Assembly: GCA_023213315.1 (NCBI GenBank)
Contig: JAKCPI010026372.1
Span: forward strand, 1-64,000
Length of the DNA: 64,000 nt
Direction: 5' to 3'
Source of the DNA: Euborellia annulipes
Taxonomy: Eukaryota; Arthropoda; Insecta; Dermaptera; Anisolabididae
Both the position numbers and the translations under genes were made by a program. Below are positions 36,129 to 45,730 of the stretch, one piece after another. Numbering within the stretch: position 1 is the first letter of the stretch; the number at the start of each line of letters is the position of its first letter. Under the pieces are notes generated by a model. The model was not told where the DNA came from. It worked only from the letters and a program-made list of their open reading frames with translations, and did no database searches.

Positions 36129-37439
36129 ATGAAAAAAATATTAAGCTTACCGAAACCACCCATAGGGATGATTAATCGCCATAAAAAAAATAATCCGGCA
36201 GAAATGAATAAAATTTTGAATCAGCATTTTAATGCATTCAAACAAGCTGCTGCACAAGGAGATTATGCCAGAGCTTATCAACATGTAAAACAAGCCGTTA
36301 ATTTAGTTCCCAAGCATCTAGGAGCTTTATCTGATTTGGCCTATACGGAATTACGCTTACGCCGTTATAACGATGCCTATCAACATTATTTACAAGCCAT
36401 TCAGGCAAGTGGGTCTAATGTAAATACAAACTTATATGATGGATTAACAGAGGTTTGTCATCATTTAAATAAAAAAGAAGAAACAATCAAATTTGGTCGT
36501 TTGGCAATTTCAACCAAAAAAGAACTCACTCAGAATGAGCCTGTTTCACCTATTCCAGATCATGTGCCGCCTGAGTTTAGTTCAAACCCTCAAGAAAATA
36601 TTATTTCCTTTTCATTGTTTGGTGCAAACCCGCGTTATTGTGAAACTTCTATTTTAAATACCCAGTTAGCCAAAGAAATATATCCAGAATGGACTTGTCG
36701 GTTCTATGTAGATGATACGGTGCCAGTACTTGTGCAACAGCGTTTAAAAGAGAAGGGTGCACAAGTGATACAAGTAACGGATGCTCAAAAACAACTATCA
36801 GGGCTGTTCTGGCGTTTTTTGGTGATGGATGATCCAACAATTAAACGTTTTCTTATACGTGATGCCGACTCGATTGTGTCGCATCGTGAAAAGGCAGCTG
36901 TAGATGCGTGGCTTAAGAGTGATAAATGGTTTCATTTAATGCGAGATAATTACTCTCATACTGAGCTAATTCTGGCGGGGATGTGGGGCGGCTGTACAGG
37001 TATTTTTCATAATATTGAAGCACATATCAGAGATTATGTTGCCACCGGACGTTATCTGGATAATCGGGTGATGGATCAGCATTATTTGCGCTATTGTATT
37101 TGGCCGACTTTAAAACAGAGTGTGCTGATACACGATAGCCAGCAATTCGATTCAGATGCTATCGATTTTCCAACATACGATCTGGCGTTAATGCAAAACG
37201 ATAGCGAAAATTTTCATGTAGGAATGAATGACGGTTCACCGGTGGTTGCTACAGCAGTTGCCCATCCAACAGCACAAAGAGTGTGTTGGGTACTCCTCGA
37301 TGAAAATCAGGTTGAAGTTTGCAGATACGATGCAATTGTGTCGAGTAGTCGAAATTTTGAGATTAACTTACCTCATGCTTTTGCCAAAAAAATTCAGGCC
37401 GAGCAGTGGAAATTACAAGTCTATCCGTATGAAAACTGA
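36129..37439 (+). CDS. TPR protein with a glycosyltransferase-like domain
   Basis: 436 residues. Residues about 30-140 are two or three TPR-type helix pairs (Ala-Tyr-Gln-His-Val, Ala-Leu-Ser-Asp-Leu-Ala-Tyr). Residues about 165-370 resemble a nucleotide-sugar transferase: Phe-Ser-Leu-Phe-Gly-Ala-Asn-Pro-Arg-Tyr, Trp-Thr-Cys-Arg-Phe-Tyr-Val-Asp-Asp, Arg-Phe-Leu-Ile-Arg-Asp-Ala-Asp-Ser (a DxD metal motif) and Gly-Met-Trp-Gly-Gly. A C-terminal beta-rich part (about 370-436) ends it. No signal peptide. It may glycosylate a protein or surface sugar; acceptor unknown. An in-frame TTG at 36114 is less likely as start. Confidence 0.78.
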   Translation: MKKILSLPKPPIGMINRHKKNNPAEMNKILNQHFNAFKQAAAQGDYARAYQHVKQAVNLVPKHLGALSDLAYTELRLRRYNDAYQHYLQAIQASGSNVNTNLYDGLTEVCHHLNKKEETIKFGRLAISTKKELTQNEPVSPIPDHVPPEFSSNPQENIISFSLFGANPRYCETSILNTQLAKEIYPEWTCRFYVDDTVPVLVQQRLKEKGAQVIQVTDAQKQLSGLFWRFLVMDDPTIKRFLIRDADSIVSHREKAAVDAWLKSDKWFHLMRDNYSHTELILAGMWGGCTGIFHNIEAHIRDYVATGRYLDNRVMDQHYLRYCIWPTLKQSVLIHDSQQFDSDAIDFPTYDLALMQNDSENFHVGMNDGSPVVATAVAHPTAQRVCWVLLDENQVEVCRYDAIVSSSRNFEINLPHAFAKKIQAEQWKLQVYPYEN

Positions 37440-37515
37440 TTGATTAGTTAATTAGGCACAATTAAACTACATTCATCATAATTTATATAAATATGGCATT
37501 ATCTGGAGAATGTAC

Positions 37516-37842
37516 ATGAGTACAAACCAATTTGATCATGTAACGGTCATCAAAAAATCAAACGTTTATTTTGGTGGAGCATGTATCAGCCATACCGTGC
37601 AATTTGAAGATGGAACGAAAAAAACACTAGGTGTTATTTTGCCGACTGAGCAAGCCTTAACTTTTGAAACGCATGTCCCTGAGCGTATGGAAATTATTTC
37701 AGGTGAATGTCGCGTAACAATTGCGGACAGTAATGAAAGTGAATTGTTCCGTGCAGGCCAATCATTTTACGTGCCTGGCAATAGCGTTTTTAAAATCGAA
37801 ACTGACGAAGTTCTCGATTATGTGTGCCATTTAGAAGGCTAA
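37516..37842 (+). CDS. ppnP: Pyrimidine/purine nucleoside phosphorylase PpnP (YaiE, DUF1255)
   Basis: 108 residues, a single cupin. The core pattern is Asp-Gly-Thr-Lys-Lys-Thr-Leu-Gly-Val-Ile-Leu-Pro, Glu-Arg-Met-Glu-Ile-Ile-Ser-Gly-Glu-Cys and Phe-Tyr-Val-Pro-Gly-Asn-Ser. PpnP enzymes phosphorolyse diverse nucleosides in salvage. CTGGAG at 37503-37508 is correctly spaced only from ATG 37516, so the in-frame ATG 37510 is rejected. A terminator follows. Confidence 0.93.
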   Translation: MSTNQFDHVTVIKKSNVYFGGACISHTVQFEDGTKKTLGVILPTEQALTFETHVPERMEIISGECRVTIADSNESELFRAGQSFYVPGNSVFKIETDEVLDYVCHLEG

Positions 37843-37879
37843 GAAATTCCTGTTCAAATCGGGTACACTATGCCCAAAG

Positions 37880-37919
37880 AAATCCTGTGAAGTTGGCTTT
37901 GCAGGATTTTTATTTTTTT
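37880..37919 (+). terminator. Rho-independent terminator
   Basis: AAATCCTG pairs with CAGGATTT around a 14-base loop and runs into two T runs. It closes ppnP, 26 bases before rlmB. Confidence 0.75.
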
Positions 37920-37944
37920 GCTCAAACGTTGTTAGAGGTCATGC

Positions 37945-38694
37945 ATGGCAAAACAGGAATATTATTATGGCGTTCATTCAGTGGAGTCATTGCTAGAACT
38001 TGAGCCGGAGCGTGTGCTAACCCTGTTTACGTTAAAAGGACGGGATGATCAGCGTTTGCAAAAGATTTTGCAATTGGCAGAGCCTTTTGGAATCAGTGTA
38101 CAAAAAGCAAGCCGCGATAGTCTTGAAAAACTTGCTGGTCTACCATTTCATCAAGGCGTGGTTGCAGCAGTGCGTCCGCATCCTGTCTTAAATGAGCAAG
38201 ACCTTGATCAAATCTTAAGTGAAACTCCAGATGCATTGTTGTTAGCATTGGATCAGGTGACAGACCCCCATAACTTAGGGGCTTGTATCCGCACCGCTGC
38301 TGCGATGGGCGTGCAAGCAGTTATTGTGCCTCGTGATCGTGCGGCGGGTTTAACGCCAACTGCTCGTAAAGTTGCAGCGGGTGGAGCCGAGAAAGTTAAA
38401 TTTATTCAAGTCACAAATTTAGCTCGTACATTGGCTCATCTTAAAGAAACAACGCATGTACGTGTGATTGGCACTATGCTTGATGAAAGCGCATTACCAA
38501 TTCAAAAATGCGATTTTTCTGGTGCTGTTGTGATTGTAATGGGAGCCGAAGATACTGGTCTGCGCCCTATTACACAGGCACAGTGTGATCATAAAGTTTA
38601 TATTCCTATGGCTGGAAACTTACAGAGTTTAAATGTGAGTGTGGCGACGGGTATGGCACTTTATGAGGCTTGTCGTCAGCGTTCTGAGGTATAA
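37945..38694 (+). CDS. rlmB: 23S rRNA (guanosine-2251-2'-O)-methyltransferase RlmB
   Basis: 249 residues, SpoU/TrmH family. An N-terminal substrate-binding domain begins Tyr-Tyr-Gly-Val-His-Ser-Val-Glu-Ser. The knotted methyltransferase motifs are Asp-Pro-His-Asn-Leu-Gly-Ala, Met-Gly-Ala-Glu-Asp-Thr-Gly-Leu-Arg and Asn-Leu-Gln-Ser-Leu-Asn-Val-Ser-Val-Ala. It 2'-O-methylates G2251 in the peptidyl-transferase loop. Start ATG 37945 has AGAGG upstream. Confidence 0.95.
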   Translation: MAKQEYYYGVHSVESLLELEPERVLTLFTLKGRDDQRLQKILQLAEPFGISVQKASRDSLEKLAGLPFHQGVVAAVRPHPVLNEQDLDQILSETPDALLLALDQVTDPHNLGACIRTAAAMGVQAVIVPRDRAAGLTPTARKVAAGGAEKVKFIQVTNLARTLAHLKETTHVRVIGTMLDESALPIQKCDFSGAVVIVMGAEDTGLRPITQAQCDHKVYIPMAGNLQSLNVSVATGMALYEACRQRSEV

Positions 38695-38729
38695 TTTAGC
38701 TGCCTTTCTAGTTTTTAAGTCATCTTGAT

Positions 38730-39644
38730 ATGTCTCCCCGTAAGCAAGGTTATTTCTTTGTATTGGTGACCATGTGCATTTGGGGCGGGTTTACGCTTTT
38801 TGCCCGTTTAAATGCACAGTGGCACATCAGTGCTTGGGATATTGCCGCACTGCGCTTCGCTATAGCCTTCCTAATTTTAATGCCTATTTTGATCTATAAA
38901 AAAGATCTCGCTTTTTTATGGAGTAAGCATGCGGTTATTTTGGCCTTGATTGGTGGGGTCATTTATTGTCTGACCGTCTATACCGCTTTTCTCTATGCTC
39001 CCGCTGCGCACGCTGCAATTTTCCTAAATGGCTGTATCCCAATTTGTACTGCGTTCGCAGCATATATTTTATTTAGGCAGCCATTTGATAAGCATACATG
39101 GGCTAGTCTGGCAATCATGATCGCTGCTTTGGCCCTTATGAGCACTTTAATGCTGCAAGGTAATGCTTCTGCTTTTGGAATAGGTGATTTACTCCTTTTT
39201 ATTAGTGCGATTTGGTGGGGTATTTTCACTGTGTTACTTAAACAGTGGAAACTTTCCGCATGGCACTCAATGGCAAGTGTTGCGATTTGGTCTGCAATTA
39301 TTTATTTGCCCATCTATGTTTTATTTTTGCCTAAGCATTTTATGGAAGTCAGTCCTGTTCATTTAGCTATACAAGGCATTTTCCATGGTGTGTTTGTCGT
39401 TATTATTGCAACTTTGACTTATGTAGCTGCAATTCAGCGTTTAGGTGCTTTTAAAACAGGAAGTATCGTCACTTTGGCACCTTTTATGGCAGCAATATTG
39501 GCTGTGCCATTGTTGGGTGAGACACTGAGTTCATCGATTGTTGTAGGTTTGGTTGGAATGGGAGTGGGTGCCTTACAACCTTGGCGATGGTTTCGACCAG
39601 ATAGCTTGGCACAAAAAATTAAACAGCAAAATGAGCCAGATTAG
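38730..39644 (+). CDS. EamA/DMT-family transporter
   Basis: 304 residues with ten predicted transmembrane helices in two repeats. The first repeat starts Cys-Ile-Trp-Gly-Gly-Phe-Thr and the second Ile-Trp-Trp-Gly-Ile-Phe-Thr, the usual EamA pseudo-repeat. It closes with a Lys/Gln-rich cytoplasmic tail. Substrate unknown (metabolite efflux in most relatives). Its 3' end overlaps the converging coaE by four bases. Confidence 0.9.
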   Translation: MSPRKQGYFFVLVTMCIWGGFTLFARLNAQWHISAWDIAALRFAIAFLILMPILIYKKDLAFLWSKHAVILALIGGVIYCLTVYTAFLYAPAAHAAIFLNGCIPICTAFAAYILFRQPFDKHTWASLAIMIAALALMSTLMLQGNASAFGIGDLLLFISAIWWGIFTVLLKQWKLSAWHSMASVAIWSAIIYLPIYVLFLPKHFMEVSPVHLAIQGIFHGVFVVIIATLTYVAAIQRLGAFKTGSIVTLAPFMAAILAVPLLGETLSSSIVVGLVGMGVGALQPWRWFRPDSLAQKIKQQNEPD

Positions 39645-40237
39645 TCTGTACGTTTCAAATAACTTTGATGTAAAGGCTCTAATTGTTGATGTAAATGTTC
39701 GAGTAATCCGTCATTAAACACAATGTCATTGGCAAGTTCGCGTTTTCGCTCACGTGGCATTTGCGCCGCAATAATTTTCTGAATTTGTTCTTGGTTTTGT
39801 CCATCGCGTTGGCTTGCACGCTGAATTTGAGTTTGTTCACTCGCATCGACTAATAATGTGTGATTAACCAATTCATGTTGGTTGGTTTCAAAGAGCAATG
39901 GCGAAACTAAAATCACATAAGCGCTACGCGGATTTTGTAATTGTTGAATAATAGATTGGCGGATTGCAGGATGAGTAATTTGCTCAAGTGTATGGCGCGC
40001 TTGCGGATTTTGAAAAATATACTCGCGTAGGGCACGGCGGTCTAAACTCCCGTCTGGTTGAAGTACCCAGTCTCCAAAAGCTTGTTGAATTTTCTGAAGA
40101 GTAGGTTGGCCTTTTTCAACCACTTCGCGAGCAACGATGTCGGCATCGACGACCTGTATTCCTTGGGATTCAAACCATTGTGTTGCAGCAGATTTTCCGC
40201 TACCAATTCCACCCGTGACTCCCAGAATAAAAGCCAT
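39641..40237 (-). CDS. coaE: Dephospho-CoA kinase
   Basis: 198 residues. It phosphorylates dephospho-CoA in the last step of CoA synthesis. The P-loop is Gly-Val-Thr-Gly-Gly-Ile-Gly-Ser-Gly-Lys-Ser near residue 6, followed by Val-Val-Asp-Ala-Asp-Ile-Val-Ala and a lid rich in Arg/Gln. GGAGG sits just before ATG 40237, next to the pilD stop. The pilD-coaE neighbourhood is conserved in gammaproteobacteria. Confidence 0.96.
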   Translation of the reverse strand: MAFILGVTGGIGSGKSAATQWFESQGIQVVDADIVAREVVEKGQPTLQKIQQAFGDWVLQPDGSLDRRALREYIFQNPQARHTLEQITHPAIRQSIIQQLQNPRSAYVILVSPLLFETNQHELVNHTLLVDASEQTQIQRASQRDGQNQEQIQKIIAAQMPRERKRELANDIVFNDGLLEHLHQQLEPLHQSYLKRTD

Positions 40238-40238
40238 C

Positions 40239-41101
40239 TTAACCTCCCCAAATAAATTTTCATAATCTGGTCACCCCATAAAAAGGCAACCCAGCCTGCA
40301 ATGGCAATATAGGGCCCAAAAGCAAAGGGCTGATTGTCATTGCGTAATTTTAGTAAAATGATGCCAATAATTGCACCCAATAAAGATGACAATAGCACAA
40401 TTAATGGCAGCATCAATGGCCCCATCCATGCACCTAATGCCGCAAGCAACTTAAAGTCGCCGTAGCCCATGCCTTCTTTACCTGTGATTACTTTAAATAG
40501 GTAATACACAATCCACAGGCATAAAAAACCAATTAAATAACCCCAAATGGCTAAAGTGGGTGTGGTGTAAATGCTAAAGGTATTAATGCCTAAACCAAGT
40601 GCTGCTAAAGGCAGGGTAAAACGGTCGGGTAGCAGCTGAGTATCAAAATCAATAAATGTTAGAGCAATTAGAACCCAAGTCAGGACTAATCCAAAAAGCA
40701 TTTGTATGGTTGGGCCAAACACCATGACCACCACCAGTGAACATGCCATTGTTAGTAGTTCGATGGCGGGGTAGCGGATGCTAATCGCATGCTCACAATG
40801 CCCACATTTACCTTTTTAAAACCAACCAACTTATGACAGGAACATTCTGGTACCAACGGATGGGTTGATGACACTCTGGGCATGATGACGCTGGTTTACT
40901 TAATGTCAGCTTTTCATGGTCAATGATGGGTTGCTCAGGATCGAGTAACATTTGACATTCTTGATGCCAATCTTGCTCCATCATTTTTGGGGTGCGATAA
41001 ATCACCACATTCAAAAAGCTACCAATACACAGACTCAATAATGCAACTGCAATATAAAGTGCAGTTAAGTTTTGAATAAAATAAGCAATCATTTCTTGCA
41101 T
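40239..41101 (-). CDS. pilD: Prepilin peptidase/N-methyltransferase PilD (two frameshifts)
   Basis: 286 residues when corrected, the normal PilD length. It cleaves the leader of type IV pilins and type II pseudopilins and methylates the new N-terminus at the inner membrane. The first part has Gly-Ser-Phe-Leu-Asn-Val-Val-Ile-Tyr-Arg and the first Cys-x-x-Cys of the zinc site. The second part has the aspartate motifs Ile-Asp-Phe-Asp and Gly-Tyr-Gly-Asp-Phe-Lys. Two surplus bases break it: T5 at 40813-40817 (stop before the second Cys pair) and T4 at 40257-40260, after which the frame would end at 40239, directly ahead of coaE. The start overlaps the pilC stop (TAATG). Confidence 0.9.
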
Positions 41102-42327
41102 TATACGACTGAGCCCATTTGGAAAATTGGAAGATACATAGCAATAACCAGACCTCCTACCAGTACCCCTAAAATTGCCATAATTAAAGGTTCCATCATT
41201 GAAGTTAAACCATCAACGGCATTATCAACTTCATTTTCATAGTAGGTAGCCACTTTATCTAGCATGCTGTCTAAAGCACCAGATTCTTCACCAATTGCGA
41301 CCATTTGTATAGCCATAGATGGAAAACGATTTGAAACGCGCATCGCAAATTGGAGTTGTTGACCTGTTGCAACATCTTCACGAATTTTCATTACAGCTTG
41401 TTCATAAATAACATTATTGGTTGCACCTGCTGTTGATTCAAGCGCATCAATGAGCGGAACACCTGCTGCAAAAGTGGTGGCTAAGGTGCGGCTATAACGG
41501 GCAATAATCGCTTTATAGACAAGATCACCAAAGATAGGCAACTTAAGCGTGAGTTTGTCTAAACCATCACGGAATTTTTTACTGCGCTTTTTAGCTTCCA
41601 GAAAAGCAGCAATGACTGCTCCAATCACAATAATCATAATGAACCAGTATTCCTGCATCCATTTCGACATATTGACAACCATTTGTGTAAACGCGGGCAA
41701 ATCTGCGCCAAAGGAAGAAAACAGGTCTTGAAAGACGGGAACAACTTTAACCATCAAAATAATAGTAACGATCACTGCTACCACAACAACCGTTGCAGGG
41801 TATTTCATGGCTTTCTTGATTTTCTGCTTAAGCAATTCACTTTTTTCTTTGTAAATTGCCACACGGTCCAGCATGGTTTCAAGCGCACCAGATTGTTCGC
41901 CAGACTCTACAAGAGAACAAAATAGTTTGTCGAAGTGCTGAGGATACTTTCTTAAAGCTGATGCAAAAGTACTACCACCTTCAACTTCGCCTTTAATACC
42001 GAGTACTACCTCGCGCATCGCTGGGTTTTCTAAACCTTCCGCCACAATTTCAAAGCCTTGTACCAGTGGCACACCAGCTTTCATCATAGTTGCAAGTTGT
42101 CGGGTAAAAATCGTGATATCGAGCGTTGATACTTTTTTCTTGAATAGACCCTCAAGAATATTTTTACGCTTTTCCCGAATATTACGGACAGTTACCCCTT
42201 GTTTGCGTAGGGTGACTTTGGCTAAAGCCATATTTTTAGCCGGAAGTTCTCCCTTAATTTTTACGCCCTTACGGTCAACCCCTTCATAAGCAAAAGTCGG
42301 CATCAATTGTGCCTTTTTGACAGTCAT
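41101..42327 (-). CDS. pilC: Type IV pilus inner-membrane platform protein PilC
   Basis: 408 residues with two T2SSF (PF00482) repeats. The first has Phe-Thr-Arg-Gln-Leu-Ala-Thr-Met-Met-Lys-Ala-Gly-Val-Pro-Leu. The second has Tyr-Ser-Arg-Thr-Leu-Ala-Thr-Thr-Phe-Ala-Ala-Gly-Val-Pro-Leu. Transmembrane helices lie near 175, 220 and 380. It anchors the PilB/PilT motors in the inner membrane. It is spaced 27 bases from pilB and overlaps pilD by one base, so pilBCD is one operon needed for twitching and natural transformation. Confidence 0.96.
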   Translation of the reverse strand: MTVKKAQLMPTFAYEGVDRKGVKIKGELPAKNMALAKVTLRKQGVTVRNIREKRKNILEGLFKKKVSTLDITIFTRQLATMMKAGVPLVQGFEIVAEGLENPAMREVVLGIKGEVEGGSTFASALRKYPQHFDKLFCSLVESGEQSGALETMLDRVAIYKEKSELLKQKIKKAMKYPATVVVVAVIVTIILMVKVVPVFQDLFSSFGADLPAFTQMVVNMSKWMQEYWFIMIIVIGAVIAAFLEAKKRSKKFRDGLDKLTLKLPIFGDLVYKAIIARYSRTLATTFAAGVPLIDALESTAGATNNVIYEQAVMKIREDVATGQQLQFAMRVSNRFPSMAIQMVAIGEESGALDSMLDKVATYYENEVDNAVDGLTSMMEPLIMAILGVLVGGLVIAMYLPIFQMGSVV

Positions 42328-42354
42328 GACATTATCCTTATTTTAAATTGTCTT

Positions 42355-44067
42355 TTATTCACTGGTCACGCGGTTGACTTCTTGTAAAGAAGTAACACCT
42401 TGCATGACTTTCTTTAAACCTGAGCAACGTAGATTACTAAACCCCAATTTTTCAGAAGCAGCAGCGATTTCTAAAGCGTTGCCATCTTCCATAATAATCT
42501 TGGAAATCTCAGGTGTGACTTTCATTACTTCATAAATACCTACTCGACCTTTGTAGCCCTCACGACACTCAGGACAACCGACCGGTTGAAAAACTTGAAA
42601 ATCGGGATGTGTTAGATCTTGTTCGGTAAAACCCATTTCTAATAGGCTTTGGTTGGGAATGTCAGTAGGTACCTTACATTGAGGGCATAATCGACGTGCC
42701 AAACGTTGAGCAATAACCAGATTGACCGATGTCGCAATATTAAAAGATGGAACTCCCATATTGCGTAGACGAGTAAGTGTTTCAGGAGCACTGTTGGTAT
42801 GTAGTGTGGACATCACCATATGACCCGTCTGAGCCGCCTTAATCGCAATTTCAGCTGTTTCTAAATCACGAATCTCACCGACCATAATAATGTCAGGGTC
42901 CTGACGTAAAAATGATTTAAGCGCAGCCGAAAAAGTAAGACCTACCTTAGGGTTTACGTTAACCTGATTAATCCCTTCAAGGTTAATTTCCACTGGATCT
43001 TCAGCAGTAGAAATATTAGAACTTTCAGTATTTAAAATATTGAGGCCCGTATATAAAGATACTGTTTTACCAGAACCTGTAGGACCAGTAATTAAAAGCA
43101 TACCTTGTGGTTTATCTAATGCTTCCATAAAGAGCGCTTTTTGCTCTTCTTCATATCCTAGAGCATCAATTCCCAGCATGGCACTCGATGGATCAAGAAT
43201 ACGTAGAACTAGCTTTTCACCAAATAAGGTCGGAAGAGAGTTCACACGAAAATCAATTGCTTTAGTTTTCGATAGCTTGAGTTTGATACGGCCATCTTGA
43301 GGAACACGCTTTTCGGAAATATCCATTTGAGACATGACTTTTAAACGTGAAGCCAACCGAGTGGCGAGTTGTAAAGGCGGATTTGCAATCTGGCGCAAGA
43401 CTCCATCGACCCGATAACGGACGCGATACGATTTCTCATACGGTTCGAAATGTAAGTCTGAAGCCCCCATACGAATCGCATCTATTAATAACTTGTTCAC
43501 ATATTTAACAATAGGTGCTTCATCGCCCTGAGGAGTGTCATCATCCTCTTCTGGGGCGGTTGAAGTATCAAGATCTACATCAAGATCAAACTCTTCATCA
43601 CTAAACTCGAAACTGCTTTCTTCCGTAAATTGCTGTGCCAGAATTTTCTCAAGTTTATGGTGCTCAACAATAACCGCTTCAACCATAAGCTTGCTGTTGA
43701 AGCGGATAGCATCAATAGCTTCAATATTGCTTGGATTACTGGTTGCAACATATAAAATCTGTCCTCTTTGTACGAGAGGCAAGACCCGATGTTTTAAAAT
43801 CAGTTTCTGGTCGACCAAATCTTTAGGAATCTGGCTGGTATCGTAAACATCCAGATCAAAATATGGTTCAGCAAACTCAATAGAAATTGTTTCAGCTAAT
43901 AAAGAAGGGGAGAGATGAACCTCTTCAATCAGGTACGCAACCGTATCCCGTTTAGCTCTTTTTGCTGCATCTAATGCTGTTTGCATGGTCGCTGCCGACA
44001 CATGTTTTTCTTCGACTAATCGTCGAAAAAACCCCGAAAATTTTGGAGATGTATGTATGACTGACAT
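42355..44067 (-). CDS. pilB: Type IV pilus assembly ATPase PilB
   Basis: 570 residues. It has a T2SSE N-domain (1-150), a long acidic Asp/Glu linker (about 155-185), Walker A Gly-Pro-Thr-Gly-Ser-Gly-Lys-Thr, the Asp box, Walker B Ile-Ile-Met-Val-Gly-Glu-Ile-Arg-Asp and the His box. A Cys4 zinc site is made of Cys-Pro-Gln-Cys and Cys-Pro-Glu-Cys. It powers pilus extension. ATG 44067 is used because it gives the standard length and start (Met-Ser-x-x-His-Thr-Ser-Pro-Lys-Phe); an in-frame ATG at 44085 adds six residues. Confidence 0.95.
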   Translation of the reverse strand: MSVIHTSPKFSGFFRRLVEEKHVSAATMQTALDAAKRAKRDTVAYLIEEVHLSPSLLAETISIEFAEPYFDLDVYDTSQIPKDLVDQKLILKHRVLPLVQRGQILYVATSNPSNIEAIDAIRFNSKLMVEAVIVEHHKLEKILAQQFTEESSFEFSDEEFDLDVDLDTSTAPEEDDDTPQGDEAPIVKYVNKLLIDAIRMGASDLHFEPYEKSYRVRYRVDGVLRQIANPPLQLATRLASRLKVMSQMDISEKRVPQDGRIKLKLSKTKAIDFRVNSLPTLFGEKLVLRILDPSSAMLGIDALGYEEEQKALFMEALDKPQGMLLITGPTGSGKTVSLYTGLNILNTESSNISTAEDPVEINLEGINQVNVNPKVGLTFSAALKSFLRQDPDIIMVGEIRDLETAEIAIKAAQTGHMVMSTLHTNSAPETLTRLRNMGVPSFNIATSVNLVIAQRLARRLCPQCKVPTDIPNQSLLEMGFTEQDLTHPDFQVFQPVGCPECREGYKGRVGIYEVMKVTPEISKIIMEDGNALEIAAASEKLGFSNLRCSGLKKVMQGVTSLQEVNRVTSE

Positions 44068-44359
44068 CTGCCTACCTGTGCTCATATGTTTATAATTGGT
44101 ATATAAAAAATTATACTTTTGTTATCTAAAATTACTACCTGAGAAAATGATGCTCTCGTCTTGATCCGATTGTTAAAGCTTGAACCAGTCGAAGTTTTTA
44201 TTCATTAATTTTTTAAAAGCTAAGGCTTTAGGCTCAATAAACTTTTATTACTGTTTTCAAATAGTAGAAAAGATATGAGCAATCCTGTTAAAGAAAAGTA
44301 TCTGAAATTTGTGGAAATGCGTGTAGAATGTGCTGCATTTTTGATGAAAGGTGAGCCGT

Positions 44360-45155
44360 ATGTCGGGTTCGACGATTACGCCTTGGGTAGTTGGCAACTG
44401 GAAAATGAACCCAATGCGTGCCAATGCCAAACAACTTATAGAAGAATTTAAACAACTATTGCAACAAAACCAAATTGCAGATGAAAGCTGCCATGTCGGG
44501 GTTGCTCCTAGTTTCTATTGCACTTGCAATGGTACAAACACAATTGCAAGATGCTGCAAGAACAGTATATACAGTTGCACAGGATGTATCTCGTGTAGCA
44601 GGTACAGGCGCCTATACGGGTGAAGTCAGTGCAGAATTATTAAAAGATAGCGAAATTAATTTTGTATTGGTGGGTCACTCTGAACGCCGTGATTTATTAG
44701 GTGATAACGTTGAAATTTTGAAGGCAAAACTCCAAAATTCTTTAAATGCAGGCTTAACTGTCATTTATTGTGTGGGGGAAAGTCTCGAACAGCGTGAACA
44801 AGATTTGGCAGAGCAGGTTGTATTGCAACAAATCTGTGATATAGCTCCTATAGTGACCGCAGAGCAATGGCAAAAGCAAATTGTAATTGCTTATGAGCCA
44901 ATTTGGGCAATTGGTACAGGTAAAACTGCTTCACCACAAGATGCGCAGGCTATGCATGCTAAAATCCGTGAAGGTTTAAGTCAGATTACCTCTGCGGGTC
45001 CAGACATTGCTATTTTGTATGGCGGTAGTGTAAAAGCTGAAAATGCAGTCGAGTTGGCAGCATGTCCAGATATTAATGGCGCGTTGGTTGGAGGTGCATC
45101 GTTAAATGCAGCATCTTTTTACCAAATCGTACAAGCCTTTGCACAAAGTAAATAA
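44360..45155 (+). CDS. tpiA: Triose-phosphate isomerase, one frameshift
   Basis: 264 residues when corrected, normal length. It interconverts dihydroxyacetone phosphate and glyceraldehyde 3-phosphate. The substrate Lys is in Gly-Asn-Trp-Lys-Met-Asn, the catalytic His in Val-Gly-His-Ser-Glu-Arg-Arg, the Glu in [11 protein letters not shown], and the phosphate loop in Tyr-Gly-Gly-Ser-Val-Lys. The frame is broken by one extra A at 44510. AAAGGTGA at 44347-44354 places the start at ATG 44360. The gene is likely essential or nearly so in this organism, so the break is probably an error. Confidence 0.93.
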
Positions 45156-45167
45156 CGAGGATAGGGT

Positions 45168-45497
45168 ATGCACTCTTTTGTACTGATCGTACATATTATT
45201 TTAGCGGTACTGATGATTGGCTTGATTCTAGTGCAACACGGTAAAGGTGCGGATGCGGGTGCCTCTTTTGGCGGCGGCGGAGCAGCCACTGTATTTGGCG
45301 CATCAGGTTCAGCTAATTTCCTTACTCGCCTTACTGCTGTCTTAACAGCCTTGTTTTTTGTGACTAGTTTAACCCTAGCTGTTTTTGCGAAAAAGCAAAC
45401 TACAGAGGCTTATAGTCTAAAAACTGTACAAACCACTGCACCAACACCAACCACATTGCCTGAAACTTCGCCAACTGCACCAAAAACGAGTCAATAA
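45168..45497 (+). CDS. secG: Preprotein translocase subunit SecG
   Basis: 109 residues. Two transmembrane helices flank the conserved Gln-His-Gly-Lys-Gly-Ala-Asp-Ala-Gly-Ala-Ser-Phe-Gly-Gly loop. A Pro/Thr-rich cytoplasmic tail ends it. SecG aids SecYE-dependent export. It lies 12 bases after tpiA, with the tRNA-Leu gene downstream, the conserved tpiA-secG-leuU order. Confidence 0.95.
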   Translation: MHSFVLIVHIILAVLMIGLILVQHGKGADAGASFGGGGAATVFGASGSANFLTRLTAVLTALFFVTSLTLAVFAKKQTTEAYSLKTVQTTAPTPTTLPETSPTAPKTSQ

Positions 45498-45553
45498 TTC
45501 GAAATAGTGCTTTCCTTTTATGGTTGGAAGCACTAGAATGCGTCCCACAAGCT

Positions 45554-45639
45554 GCGGTGGTGGTGGAATTGGTAGACACGCTACCTTGAGGTGGTAGTGC
45601 CTTCGGGCGTGGGGGTTCAAGTCCCCCCCTTCCGCACCA
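45554..45639 (+). tRNA. leuU: tRNA-Leu(GAG)
   Basis: 86 bases. The anticodon stem CTACC/GGTAG encloses TTGAGGT with anticodon GAG. It has the long leucine variable arm and a GGGGG-TTCAAGT-CCCCC T arm, and CCA is encoded. The acceptor stem as written has a T-T mismatch at the fifth pair and one C too many after the T stem (45623-45629 has seven C), probably from homopolymer error. Confidence 0.9.
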
Positions 45640-45679
45640 GCTTTTAACCAGAAAGTTGATGCGTGTGGTTTGTTTTTGT

Positions 45680-45686
45680 TGCGGGA

Positions 45687-45730
<44 letters not shown>

